Shown in pieces: positions 1 through 9,506 of a stretch of DNA of 9,509 bases. A program made the position numbers and the translations under genes. The stretch is from an uncultured Actinomyces sp. (lineage in GTDB: Bacteria; Actinomycetota; Actinomycetes; Actinomycetales; Actinomycetaceae): the NCBI GenBank assembly GCA_900556405.1, contig USPB01000069.1, forward strand, positions 1 to 9,509. The letters run 5' to 3'. The notes under the pieces are model-generated. The model had not been told where the DNA came from. It did no database searches and saw only the letters and a list, made by a program, of their open reading frames with translations. Each line of letters opens with the position of its first letter. The first letter of the stretch is position 1.

Positions 1-365
1 GCATCGCCGCCGTCGACCTCGCGGTCATGCGCGTGGCGGTGTGGGAGATGCTCGAGAACGACGAGGTATCGCCGATCATTGTTATTGACGAGGCAATCTC
101 GATCGTCCGATCGATCTCGACTGACACGTCGCCGTCGTTTGTGAACGCGGTTCTCGACGCAATCCGCAAGGATCTTGCGTCACCCGCGTGGTCGCGTCGT
201 AGCTCCGATGAGGAGGATGTGCACGCTCCCGATGAGGCCGGCTCGTCGTCTGTCAATGAGCTGCCCGCGCAGGAAGCGCCCGCACGGTCTCTGCCTGCTG
301 GTGCCAAGCCGCTCGATGGCGGCAGCGTCGAAGACGAGCTCGATGAACTCCTCGAGGAGTACTGA
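1..365 (+). CDS. nusB: NusB transcription antitermination factor, C-terminal part (5' end outside window)
   Basis: The reading frame is open from the left edge (first full codon at 3) to a TGA at 363-365, giving 120 visible residues. NusB binds boxA RNA with NusE (ribosomal protein S10) and promotes processive rRNA transcription. The visible part matches the C-terminal half of the all-helical NusB fold: IAAVDLAVMRVAVWEML is the family's 'D.A.LR...YEML' helix, followed by V-I-IDEAI.I....S and SFVNAVLDAI, the usual final helix. Family members normally end shortly after this point. Here about 55 more residues follow, rich in Ser, Pro, Asp and Glu and ending in a strongly acidic VEDELDELLEEY. This tail looks disordered. 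The gene is followed 20 nt later by a strong terminator, so it is the last gene of its own operon and not part of the pyr operon. Confidence 0.9.
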   Translation, partial: IAAVDLAVMRVAVWEMLENDEVSPIIVIDEAISIVRSISTDTSPSFVNAVLDAIRKDLASPAWSRRSSDEEDVHAPDEAGSSSVNELPAQEAPARSLPAGAKPLDGGSVEDELDELLEEY

Positions 366-385
366 GCGCTCGCTTTACATGCCTG

Positions 386-424
386 GTGGGGCCGACTCTC
401 GGATGAGAGTCGGCCCCACTTTTT
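386..424 (+). terminator. Intrinsic terminator of nusB
   Basis: A perfect 15-bp GC-rich stem (386-400 paired with 405-419) closes a 4-nt GGAT loop and is followed by a run of five T (420-424). It starts 20 nt after the nusB stop codon. This is a textbook rho-independent terminator reading on the plus strand. No T-run follows on the minus strand, so it is probably one-directional. Confidence 0.93.
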
Positions 425-499
425 CCTTCAATGCCCGCGACGAGTGCAGATGCTGCCGACCAGCATGGCTGTCTTGATGGGATCTTGGGCATATCAGTA

Positions 500-531
500 G
501 GGGGCAGGATCGCCACGATCCCGCCCCCTTT
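500..531. terminator. Hairpin between convergent nusB and the DUF2249 gene, probable terminator
   Basis: Positions 500-512 pair with 516-528 (13 positions, one A-C mismatch at 506/522) around a 3-nt CCA loop. Only three T (529-531) follow on the plus strand, and on the minus strand the tail is TACTGATAT, without a clean T-run. The hairpin lies 14 nt beyond the stop codon of the minus-strand DUF2249 gene, so its main job is probably to end that transcript, with backup termination of nusB read-through. Stem strength is good but the U-tract is poor on both sides. Confidence 0.6.
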
Positions 532-542
532 ACTACCTGCTC

Positions 543-836
543 TCAGAGAGCGAGGCGGGTGGTTCGCACATCCCAGAACTCGGGGCCGTCGACGATGACC
601 TCGAAGGTCCACTCGCCGGGCAGCTGCGCGATCTGAGCGAGCAGCGGTCGGGGCAGGTGGGGAGCGCGGATGATGAAGGACTCGCCGGCGTTCATCGACT
701 GGGCAGCGCCGAGGACGGCCGCATGACGCAGACGGTGGGGGATAGCGGTCGCATCAATGGTGGGCTCGGGGAGATCATGCTCTCCGCAGCCGCAGCCGCC
801 GCGAACCTCGGGCTGGGGCAGTTGTTCGATGGTCAT
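543..836 (-). CDS. DUF2249 domain protein with a CGCGEH motif (97 aa)
   Basis: This small soluble protein contains one DUF2249 domain. Residues 15-21 read CGCGEHD, followed by a conserved-looking IPHRLRHAAVLGAA helix (32-45), an APH.PRPLLAQI segment (58-69) and a C-terminal strand pair ending in GPEFWDVRTTRL. It has no signal peptide or membrane segment. I recall DUF2249 as having the small TusA/SirA-like alpha/beta fold and often lying near hemerythrin-like, Ric/ScdA-type or nitrogen-oxide and metal-related genes; its biochemical role is not established. Cys15, Cys17, His20, His34, His38 and His60 could bind a metal or carry a persulfide, which is inference. I chose the ATG at 836 because AGAAAGG lies 7 nt upstream. 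An in-frame TTG at 884 would add 16 residues but has no ribosome binding site and lies in a palindrome. The gene converges with nusB and diverges from pyrR, so it is its own transcription unit. Confidence 0.82.
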   Translation of the reverse strand: MTIEQLPQPEVRGGCGCGEHDLPEPTIDATAIPHRLRHAAVLGAAQSMNAGESFIIRAPHLPRPLLAQIAQLPGEWTFEVIVDGPEFWDVRTTRLAL

Positions 837-860
837 GGGGAGGCCTTTCTGTCGGAACGT

Positions 861-888
861 TTCATAGGCGCCGTCGGCGCTCAATGAA
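861..888 (-). promoter_or_regulatory. Palindromic leader element upstream of the DUF2249 gene
   Basis: TTCAT (861-865) pairs with ATGAA (884-888), and inside it GCGCC (868-872) pairs with GGCGC (876-880) around a 3-nt loop. This makes a 10-bp hairpin with a small asymmetric internal loop, 24 nt before the chosen start codon. It could be a leader RNA structure or a DNA-binding palindrome. A possible -10 hexamer TAAAAT (minus strand, 893 to 888) abuts it, but no good -35 is visible. Confidence 0.35.
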
Positions 889-952
889 TTTTACCGGGCT
901 AACCCCTTTCATTGCAGTGGCAACGTCGGCACGTCTTGCACTGGAGGACACC

Positions 953-992
953 ATACCCGGTAGGGGTATATTACTATACCCCTACCGGGTAT
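953..992. promoter_or_regulatory. Twin CsoR/CstR-like operators forming a perfect 18-bp inverted repeat
   Basis: The arms at 953-970 and 975-992 are exact reverse complements around a 4-nt TTAC spacer. Each arm is itself an operator-like palindrome, ATACCC-N5-GGGTAT (953-969 and 976-992), with centres 23 bp apart, about two helical turns. Inverted repeats of A/T-flanked C-tracts and G-tracts of this kind are known for CsoR-family repressors (CsoR for Cu(I), CstR for persulfides). No T-run follows on either strand, so a terminator is unlikely. Candidate -10 hexamers lie in or beside it on the minus strand (GATAAT at 996 to 991, TATAGT at 978 to 973), which would place the site over a promoter of the DUF2249 gene. 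No matching -35 is clear. The regulator is not encoded in the window; its identity is inferred from the motif only. Confidence 0.6.
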
Positions 993-1080
993 TATCGCTG
1001 TTCGAAGCCGATCAGCGAGCGTCCTTCCTGACAGCCCGCACAGACCAACCACTCCGCCGAACTGGCATCCATTCCTGCTT

Positions 1081-1103
1081 CCCACGTGGGGTTTCACACG
1101 TGG
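1081..1103. repeat. Pair of CACGTG palindromes upstream of the pyr promoter region
   Basis: CCCACGTGGG (1081-1090) is a perfect 10-bp palindrome. A second CACGTGG follows at 1097-1103, 14 bp after the first CACGTGG (1083-1089). CCACGTG at 1082-1088 and CACGTGG at 1097-1103 also form a 7-bp inverted repeat. The arrangement suggests a protein-binding site upstream of the pyr operon promoter, but I do not recognise the regulator. Confidence 0.35.
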
Positions 1104-1133
1104 AGGGGTCACACCGGCTCTTCACAAGCGGCG

Positions 1134-1139
1134 TAGGAT
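1134..1139 (+). promoter_or_regulatory. Candidate -10 element of the pyr operon promoter
   Basis: TAGGAT fits the loose actinobacterial TANNNT -10 pattern. It would place the transcript start near 1146, just before the PyrR leader hairpin that begins at 1154. No convincing -35 hexamer is found at the usual spacing, so this is a weak call supported mainly by its position. Confidence 0.3.
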
Positions 1140-1153
1140 GGAAGCACGACAAA

Positions 1154-1193
1154 TCCTTTAATGACCGTCCTGTGAGGCGGGGAAGGAGTAAGC
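1154..1193 (+). promoter_or_regulatory. PyrR-binding leader hairpin that sequesters the pyrR ribosome binding site
   Basis: Positions 1166-1179 match the PyrR RNA-recognition consensus ARUCCNGNGAGGYU except at its two outermost bases. Here these are C1166 and G1179, a compensatory C-G in place of A-U. The upper stem is 1165-1167 with 1178-1180 and 1169-1170 with 1176-1177, with U1168 bulged and UGUGA in the loop. The lower stem pairs UCCUU (1154-1158) with AAGGA (1183-1187), which is the Shine-Dalgarno sequence GGAAGGAG (1181-1188) lying 5 nt before the GTG start. Binding of PyrR with UMP should stabilise the hairpin and block ribosome entry. This is the translational repression known for the mycobacterial pyr leader, not the terminator/antiterminator switch of Bacillus. 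No terminator is present in the leader, which agrees with this. Confidence 0.85.
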
Positions 1194-1757
1194 GTGGCCG
1201 AAGTGCACGCAGATCGCGCATCGCGCGGCAAAGAAGTATTAGGAGTTGGCGACGTCGCACGCTCCCTGACACGCATCGCCTATGAGATCGTTGAACGCAA
1301 TGGCGGCAGCAACAATCTCGTCATCGCGGGTATCCCGACACGGGGTGCGACTCTCGCGCGACGGCTTGTCAATCGAATCAAAGAGGTTTCCGGCACCTGT
1401 GCCGAGCTCGCAATCATCGACACCACGATGTACCGCGACGACCTCGCCTCGCAGCCGCTGAGGGCTCCGAAAGAGACCCTGGTGCCTCGCACCGGTATTA
1501 ACGGCAAGACCGTCGTCCTCGTAGACGACGTCTTGTACACGGGCCGCACCATTAAAGCGGCGCTTGATGCTCTCACCCGTATCGGCCGCCCCGCGGCCGT
1601 TCAGCTCGCCGTTCTCGTTGATCGAGGACACCGCGAGCTCCCCATTCGCCCGGATTACGTCGGCAAAAACCTGCCGACATCTCGCGACGAAACCGTCACT
1701 ATTCTGCTCGACGAAACAGATGGACGCGACGGCGTCCTTCTTGGGAAAGGCCTGTAA
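1194..1757 (+). CDS. pyrR: PyrR, pyr mRNA-binding regulator / uracil phosphoribosyltransferase
   Basis: PyrR is a type I phosphoribosyltransferase-fold protein that binds pyr mRNA when UMP or UTP is plentiful. In many bacteria it also makes UMP from uracil and PRPP. The 187 residues are a normal full length. The PRPP-binding signature VVLVDDVLYTGRT lies at 107-119, preceded by GIPTRG (46-51) for the pyrophosphate loop and by the DTTMYRDD segment (76-83) typical of PyrR. The C-terminal VDRGHRELPIRPDYVGKN segment is also characteristic. The start is GTG at 1194, chosen because GGAAGGAG ends 5 nt upstream and is itself the regulated site. It is the first gene of the operon and pyrB follows after 3 nt, so PyrR controls its own synthesis and that of the whole pathway. 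Some actinobacterial PyrR proteins have weak uracil transferase activity; sequence alone does not settle this. Confidence 0.96.
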   Translation: MAEVHADRASRGKEVLGVGDVARSLTRIAYEIVERNGGSNNLVIAGIPTRGATLARRLVNRIKEVSGTCAELAIIDTTMYRDDLASQPLRAPKETLVPRTGINGKTVVLVDDVLYTGRTIKAALDALTRIGRPAAVQLAVLVDRGHRELPIRPDYVGKNLPTSRDETVTILLDETDGRDGVLLGKGL

Positions 1758-1760
1758 ACG

Positions 1761-2747
1761 ATGAGCTTGAATCACCTCATTTCAATCCGCGACCTTACGC
1801 GCGAGGAAGCGATCCTCATCCTCGACACGGCAGAGCAGATGGCCGCGACGCAGAGTCACGGCGTGAAGAAGCTTCCCACGCTTCAGGGCAAAACCGTCGT
1901 CAACCTCTTTTTTGAGGATTCGACGCGCACCCGCATCTCCTTCGAGACGGCCGCGAAGCGCCTGAGCGCCGACGTCATCAATTTCCAGTCACGCGGATCC
2001 TCCGTCTCGAAGGGGGAGTCACTGAAGGACACTGCGCTCACGCTTGAAGCCATGGGCGCGGATGCTGTCATCGTGCGTCACTCGTCGTCGGGCGCGGCGC
2101 ACCGGCTTGCGCACGGCGGCTGGATGAATCTGCCGGTACTGAACGCGGGTGACGGCACCCACCAGCACCCGACACAAGCGCTTCTTGATGCGATGACCTT
2201 GCGCCGCCACTACGCTCCGTCGCTTGGTGAGGACGGCGCCCCCATTCCCGGATCTGGCCTCGACGGCGCGCACGTCGTTATCGTCGGCGATGTCCTCCAT
2301 TCGCGCGTCGCACGATCCAACGTGGATCTTCTGACGCTCCTGGGTGCTCGCGTCACCCTTGTCGCGCCCCCGACGCTCCTACCGATCGGCGTGGAGACCT
2401 GGAACTGCGACACTTCCTACAACTTTGACGAGGCCTTGGCGACCGGCCCCGATGCGGTCATGATGCTGCGCGTGCAGCGCGAACGTATGTCGAGCGCGGG
2501 TGGGGGTTTCTTCCCGTCGCCTGGTGCCTACCACGCTGAGTACGGACTGACACCTGCACGTTTTGCCACGCTGGCGCCCAGCGCCGTCGTCATGCATCCC
2601 GGCCCCATGAACCGAGGCCTCGAAATCTGCGCTGAGGCCGCAGATTCAGATCAATCTGTCATCGTCGAACAGGTGTCCAACGGCGTGTGCATCCGCATGG
2701 CCGCTCTGTACCTGCTCCTCGCTTCGGAAGGACACAGCAATGACTGA
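1761..2747 (+). CDS. pyrB: Aspartate carbamoyltransferase catalytic chain
   Basis: The enzyme joins carbamoyl phosphate and L-aspartate to give N-carbamoyl-L-aspartate, the committed step of pyrimidine synthesis, as a cytosolic trimer. The 328 residues carry the full motif set: the carbamoyl-phosphate loop FFEDSTRTRISFE (50-62, with S54-T-R-T-R58), the mobile loop KGESLKDT (84-91), GDGTHQHPTQALLD (130-143), the aspartate-domain start GDVLHSRVARSN (176-187), LRVQRERM (236-243) and HPGPMNRG (279-286). A short loop after residue 151 is rich in Gly and Pro. The ATG at 1761 has GGGAAAGG about 10 nt upstream, inside the end of pyrR. No pyrI regulatory chain is next to it, so allosteric control through PyrI is not expected. 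The 3' end overlaps pyrC by 8 nt. Confidence 0.98.
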   Translation: MSLNHLISIRDLTREEAILILDTAEQMAATQSHGVKKLPTLQGKTVVNLFFEDSTRTRISFETAAKRLSADVINFQSRGSSVSKGESLKDTALTLEAMGADAVIVRHSSSGAAHRLAHGGWMNLPVLNAGDGTHQHPTQALLDAMTLRRHYAPSLGEDGAPIPGSGLDGAHVVIVGDVLHSRVARSNVDLLTLLGARVTLVAPPTLLPIGVETWNCDTSYNFDEALATGPDAVMMLRVQRERMSSAGGGFFPSPGAYHAEYGLTPARFATLAPSAVVMHPGPMNRGLEICAEAADSDQSVIVEQVSNGVCIRMAALYLLLASEGHSND

Positions 2748-4059
2748 ACAGACCCGCGACATCCTGATCACCGGAGCGTCGCTCCTCGGCGGGGAACCCA
2801 CCGATATCGCGCTGTCAGGTGGCACGATTGTTGCCATTGGCACCGATGCCCGCGACAGTGTGCGCGACCCTCGCGTGATCGACGCCGAGGGGCTCATCGC
2901 TCTGCCCGGCCTCGTTGACATCCATACCCACCTGCGTCAGCCCGGTGGCGAGGATGCCGAGACCGTCTTCACCGGCACCCGCGCTGCTGCGGTCGGCGGC
3001 TACACTGCCGTTCACGCAATGGCAAACACGACGCCCACGCAGGACACGGCTGCCATCGTCGACCAGGTGCTGCGCTTGGGCGAGGAGGCTGACTGGGTGG
3101 AGGTGCGCCCCGTTGGCGCGGTCACCAAGGGCCTGGAGGGCAAGCATCTGGCCTCGCTCGGTTCGATGGCCCGTTCACGCTCGAAGGTTCGTGTCTTTTC
3201 CGACGATGGCAAGTGCGTCTCCGATCCCGTTCTCATGCGTCGCGCCCTGGAGTACGTCAAGGGGTTTGGCGGCGTCATCGCCCAGCACAGCCAGGATCCG
3301 GCCCTCACCGAGGGTGCACAGATGAACGAATCGGCACTGTCCGGCGAGCTCGGTCTTGCCGGCTGGCCCGCCGTCGCAGAGGAAGCAATCATCGCCCGCG
3401 ACATTCTGCTCGCCAAGCACGTGGGCTCGCGCCTGCACGTGTGCCACCTGTCGACCGCGGGCTCGGTTGACCTCGTGCGCTGGGGCAAGGCCCAGGGCGT
3501 GGACATCACAGCCGAGGCCACACCTCACCATCTGCTGCTCACCGAGCAGCTGGCCGCTACGTACGATCCGCTCTACAAAGTGAACCCGCCGCTGCGCCGC
3601 GCGGAGGATGTCGAGGCGGTGCGCGAAGGCCTCGCCGACGGCACCATCGACTGCATCGGCACCGACCACGCACCCCACCCGCTCGAGATGAAGGACTGCG
3701 AGTGGCAGGCCGGCGCCTTCGGCATGACCGGCCTGGAGACCGCACTGCCGATCCTCATCGAAACGATGGTGAACACGGGACGCATGGACTGGGCGGACAT
3801 CGCGCGCGTCATGTCGACGGTTCCCGCCCGCATCGGACGCGTTGAGTCGCAGGGCCAAGGCCTCGTCGTCGGCGCGCCCGCACACGTCACCCTCGTGGAT
3901 GCGACCGTGCGCGTCACGGTCGATCCCGCCAAGCAGTGGACCCGCTCCACGAACTGCCCCTTCCGCGGTATGGAACTGCCCGGACAGGTGCGCTACACGA
4001 TTTATAACGGCGTCCCGACGGTCGTCGACGCCACCCCGATTGCCAAGGAGGACCGATGA
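2740..4059 (+). CDS. pyrC: Dihydroorotase, class I
   Basis: This zinc amidohydrolase reversibly cyclises N-carbamoyl-L-aspartate to dihydroorotate. The 439 residues fit class I dihydroorotases, which are larger than the E. coli type. Metal ligands are visible in order: HTH (62/64) in GLVDIHTHLRQPG, the DD pair of FSDDG (D155/D156), H183 in AQHSQD, H236 in HVCHLSTAGS, and catalytic D309 in IGTDHAPH. Spacing from H183 through H236 to D309 is the same as I recall for class I enzymes of Bacillus and Aquifex. MANTTP (94-99) and TAEATPHHL (257-265) complete the family pattern. There is no E. coli-type carboxylated lysine position. The ATG at 2740 has GGAAGGA 7 nt upstream. It overlaps pyrB by 8 nt and carA by 4 nt (ATGA), so translation is probably coupled. 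Confidence 0.97.
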   Translation: MTEQTRDILITGASLLGGEPTDIALSGGTIVAIGTDARDSVRDPRVIDAEGLIALPGLVDIHTHLRQPGGEDAETVFTGTRAAAVGGYTAVHAMANTTPTQDTAAIVDQVLRLGEEADWVEVRPVGAVTKGLEGKHLASLGSMARSRSKVRVFSDDGKCVSDPVLMRRALEYVKGFGGVIAQHSQDPALTEGAQMNESALSGELGLAGWPAVAEEAIIARDILLAKHVGSRLHVCHLSTAGSVDLVRWGKAQGVDITAEATPHHLLLTEQLAATYDPLYKVNPPLRRAEDVEAVREGLADGTIDCIGTDHAPHPLEMKDCEWQAGAFGMTGLETALPILIETMVNTGRMDWADIARVMSTVPARIGRVESQGQGLVVGAPAHVTLVDATVRVTVDPAKQWTRSTNCPFRGMELPGQVRYTIYNGVPTVVDATPIAKEDR

Positions 4060-5242
4060 CCACGTCCGATATTGCCCTGCTCGTCTTGGAGGACGGCACC
4101 GTCTTCAAGGGACGCGCATGGGGCGCGAGGGGCCGCACGCTCGGCGAGATCGTGTTCTCGACCGGTATGACGGGCTACCAGGAGACGCTGACCGACCCGT
4201 CGTACCACCGTCAGATCGTCGTTATGACCGCCCCGCACATCGGTAACACCGGCGTGAACGACGAGGACCCCGAATCGTCGCGCATCTGGGTCGCTGGCTT
4301 CGTCGTGCGCGACGCTGCCCGCCGGGCCTCCAACTGGCGCGCACGCCGCGAACTGGAAGACGAGCTCGTCGCGCAGGGGATCGTCGGCATCGCCGACGTT
4401 GACACGCGCGCGATCACCCGCCATATCCGCGAGCGCGGCGCCATGCGCGCCGGCATCTTCTCGGGCGACGCACTGCCCGTGGGCGCGCAGTATCTGGGGG
4501 AGGAGGCCGTGGCCTCGCTCGTGCGTATTGTCGCCGATTCTCCCGCGATGAGCGGCCAGGCGCTGGCTGCCGAGGTGTCGACTGACGAGACCTACGTGGT
4601 GGAGCCCCTCGGTGACTTCGCAGGCAAGGAACCCATTGCGCGCGTTGTGGCCGTTGACCTCGGCATTAAGTCGCGCACGCCCTACCATCTGGCCGCACGT
4701 GGAGTGCGCGTCTATGTGGTGCCCTCGACGGCGTCCTTCGCCGACATCGAGGCGCTGAAGCCGGATGGCGTGTTCTTCTCCAACGGCCCCGGTGACCCGT
4801 CCACGGCCGACCGCGAGATCGGCGTCCTGCGCGCCGTCCTGGATGCAGGTATCCCGTACTTCGGTATTTGCTTCGGCCACCAGCTGTTCGGCCGCGCCCT
4901 CGGCTACGGTACGTACAAGCTGGACTATGGTCACCGCGGTATCAACCAGCCGGTGAAGGATGTCGCCACGGGCCGCGTGGAGATCACTGCCCATAACCAC
5001 GGATTTGCGGTGGACGCCCCGGTGGGGGAGCCATCCGTCGCGCCCTTCGATTCGGGTCGATACGGCCGTGTCGAGGTCTCTCACATCGGCCTCAATGACG
5101 GCGTCGTCGAGGGCCTGCGCGCCCTGGATATCCCCGCATTCTCCGTCCAGTACCACCCCGAGGCAGCTGCCGGGCCGCACGACGGCGAGCTGCTGTTCGA
5201 TCGCTTCATTTCCCTGATGACTGCCGCTAAGGAGACCCACTG

Positions 5243-5243
<1 letters not shown>
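4056..5243 (+). CDS. carA: Carbamoyl phosphate synthetase small (glutaminase) subunit
   Basis: CarA hydrolyses glutamine and passes ammonia through a tunnel to CarB. The 395 residues have the two usual parts. The N-terminal CPSase small-chain domain includes LEDGTVFKGRAWGA and TGMTGYQETLTDPSY. The C-terminal class I glutamine amidotransferase domain has FSNGPGDPS, the nucleophile elbow GICFGHQ with catalytic Cys272, and YHPEA with His367 and Glu369 completing the triad. HNHGFAVD is also typical. The ATG at 4056 has AAGGAGG 4 nt upstream and overlaps the pyrC stop codon. Its own stop shares one base with the carB start, which fits the obligate 1:1 CarA-CarB complex. In some other actinobacteria, such as Mycobacterium, an extra small gene separates pyrC and carA; it is missing here. 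Confidence 0.98.
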
Positions 5244-8538
<3,295 letters not shown>

Positions 8539-8542
<4 letters not shown>

Positions 8543-9405
8543 CTACGTCTGTCATTAAACCCGCATCTTCTCTCGGCTTCGGCGATCGCCTCTACACCGC
8601 CATGCGGACATATGGACCGGTGTGCGTGGGTATCGACCCTCATGCCGGCCTCCTTAAGGCATGGGGACTTGACGACGACGCAAACGGTGTGCGAGAGTTC
8701 TCCCTTCGCGTCATCGAGGCACTCGGGGGGCGCGTCGCTGCTTTCAAGCCCCAGGCGGCTTTTTTCGAACGGCATGGCTCGCGTGGTGTTGCCGTTCTCG
8801 AAGAGGTTATTGCGGCCTGTCGCGAGGTCGGTACGCTCTGCATCGTGGACGCCAAGCGCGGCGACATCGGTTCGACGATGGATGGCTATGCGCACGCGTT
8901 CCTCTCCGATTCGTCACCGCTGGCCGGCGATGCGGTGACTCTGTCACCGTATCTCGGTGTGGGTTCTCTGACCCCCGCACTCGACCTTGCGCGCCAGACT
9001 GGCAGGGGTGTGTTCGTCCTTGCACTCACCTCGAACCCCGAGGGAGCGTCTGTTCAGCATGCCCGTGGCGCTGATGGAGTCAGCGTTGCTGGTCATGTCG
9101 TGTCCCAACTGGCGGACTTTAACAGTCAGTGTGATAAACAACACCTTGGCCCTGCGGGCATCGTCGTGGGCGCCACCGTCGGCGATGCCGTCAAGCGATT
9201 GGGCATTGACCTAGCAGCCCTCAATGGCGCTTTTTTGGCGCCAGGAGTAGGCGCACAGGGCGCCGGTCCAGCGCAGGTTAGGGAGGTTTTCGCCGGAGCG
9301 ACGGATGCTGTCCTCGCCTCATCCTCGCGTGCAATTCTACGTTCGGGCCCGGCCATTACCGGCCTTCGAGACGCCTATCGTGCGACCGTCGATTCGCTGC
9401 AATAA
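8539..9405 (+). CDS. pyrF: Orotidine 5'-phosphate decarboxylase, type 2 (mycobacterial type)
   Basis: PyrF decarboxylates OMP to UMP, the final step of the pathway, without a cofactor. The 288-residue length and the motif DAKRGDIGSTMDGYA (catalytic D104, K106, D109) are those of the long type 2 subfamily seen in Mycobacterium and relatives, not the roughly 230-residue E. coli type. VCVGIDPHAGLLKAWGL (28-44) and FKPQAAFFERHG (69-80) give further strands of the TIM barrel, and LAPGVGAQGAGP the C-terminal phosphate-binding region. I chose the ATG at 8539 over an in-frame ATG at 8509 because GGAGG (8527-8531) lies 7 nt before it and the ATGA overlap with the carB stop is typical of coupled genes. 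It is the last gene of the pyr operon. Confidence 0.96.
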
Positions 9406-9435
9406 TCTGCTCTGTTACATAAGAAGCAGCGTTTT
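9395..9435 (+). terminator. Weak hairpin at the end of pyrF, possible attenuator
   Basis: CGCTGC (9395-9400, inside the last codons of pyrF) can pair with GCAGCG (9426-9431), followed directly by TTTT (9432-9435). The loop is 25 nt, so the structure is weak; CTGCT (9407-9411) with AGCAG (9425-9429) is a competing shorter stem. It may partly reduce read-through into the next gene. A strong terminator is not present. Confidence 0.25.
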
Positions 9436-9460
9436 GATCTGGCATTAATGGTCGGGAAGG

Positions 9461-9469
9461 TGACATAGT
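9461..9469 (+). promoter_or_regulatory. Candidate extended -10 promoter for the downstream gene
   Basis: TG-A-CATAGT (9461-9469) resembles an extended -10 element, TGnTATAAT, with two mismatches in the hexamer. It lies 37 nt before the next start codon in a locally A/T-rich stretch. No clear -35 is present at 16-18 nt spacing. It would allow the downstream gene to be expressed independently of pyrimidine control. Confidence 0.3.
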
Positions 9470-9506
9470 TTATTTACCGAAGATCCCAACGGAGGAGATG
9501 ATCAGA

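Larger units (their letters stand above)
837..1193. other. Divergent intergenic region between the DUF2249 gene and pyrR
   Basis: These 357 bases hold no convincing gene. Open frames that cross the region lack ribosome binding sites and resemble no family I recognise. From left to right it contains the DUF2249 leader palindrome (861-888), a perfect inverted repeat (953-992), a stretch with no recognisable feature (about 1001-1080), paired CACGTG boxes (1081-1103), a candidate pyr promoter -10 (1134-1139) and the PyrR-regulated leader (1154-1193). Many Actinomycetota such as Streptomyces have bldD between nusB and pyrR; no bldD-like reading frame is present here. Confidence 0.8.

Noticed and set aside
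450..466. Small hairpin ATGCTG/CAGCAT between the two terminators
   Set aside because: It has only 6 bp and no context; this is expected by chance.
837..884. Upstream TTG start for the DUF2249 gene, adding 16 residues
   Set aside because: TTG has no Shine-Dalgarno sequence and the extension runs through a palindrome, whereas ATG at 836 has AGAAAGG at 7 nt.
953..992. The perfect inverted repeat as an intrinsic terminator
   Set aside because: No T-run follows on either strand, no gene ends nearby, and each arm is independently an operator-like palindrome, which favours a protein-binding site.
884..1285. A 133-codon plus-strand frame running through the divergent gap into pyrR
   Set aside because: It crosses the inverted repeat and the PyrR leader and overlaps the start of pyrR in another frame, with an Arg/Ser-rich tail typical of an out-of-frame shadow and no ribosome binding site.
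4002..5240. A 412-codon open frame on the minus strand opposite carA
   Set aside because: It lies exactly antisense to carA and mirrors its codon bias. Long antisense frames are common in high-GC coding DNA; the protein shows no recognisable motif and starts without a ribosome binding site.
9498..9500. ATG directly after GGAGGAG as the start of the downstream gene
   Set aside because: There is no spacer between the ribosome binding site and this ATG; the ATG at 9507 has a normal 9-nt spacing.
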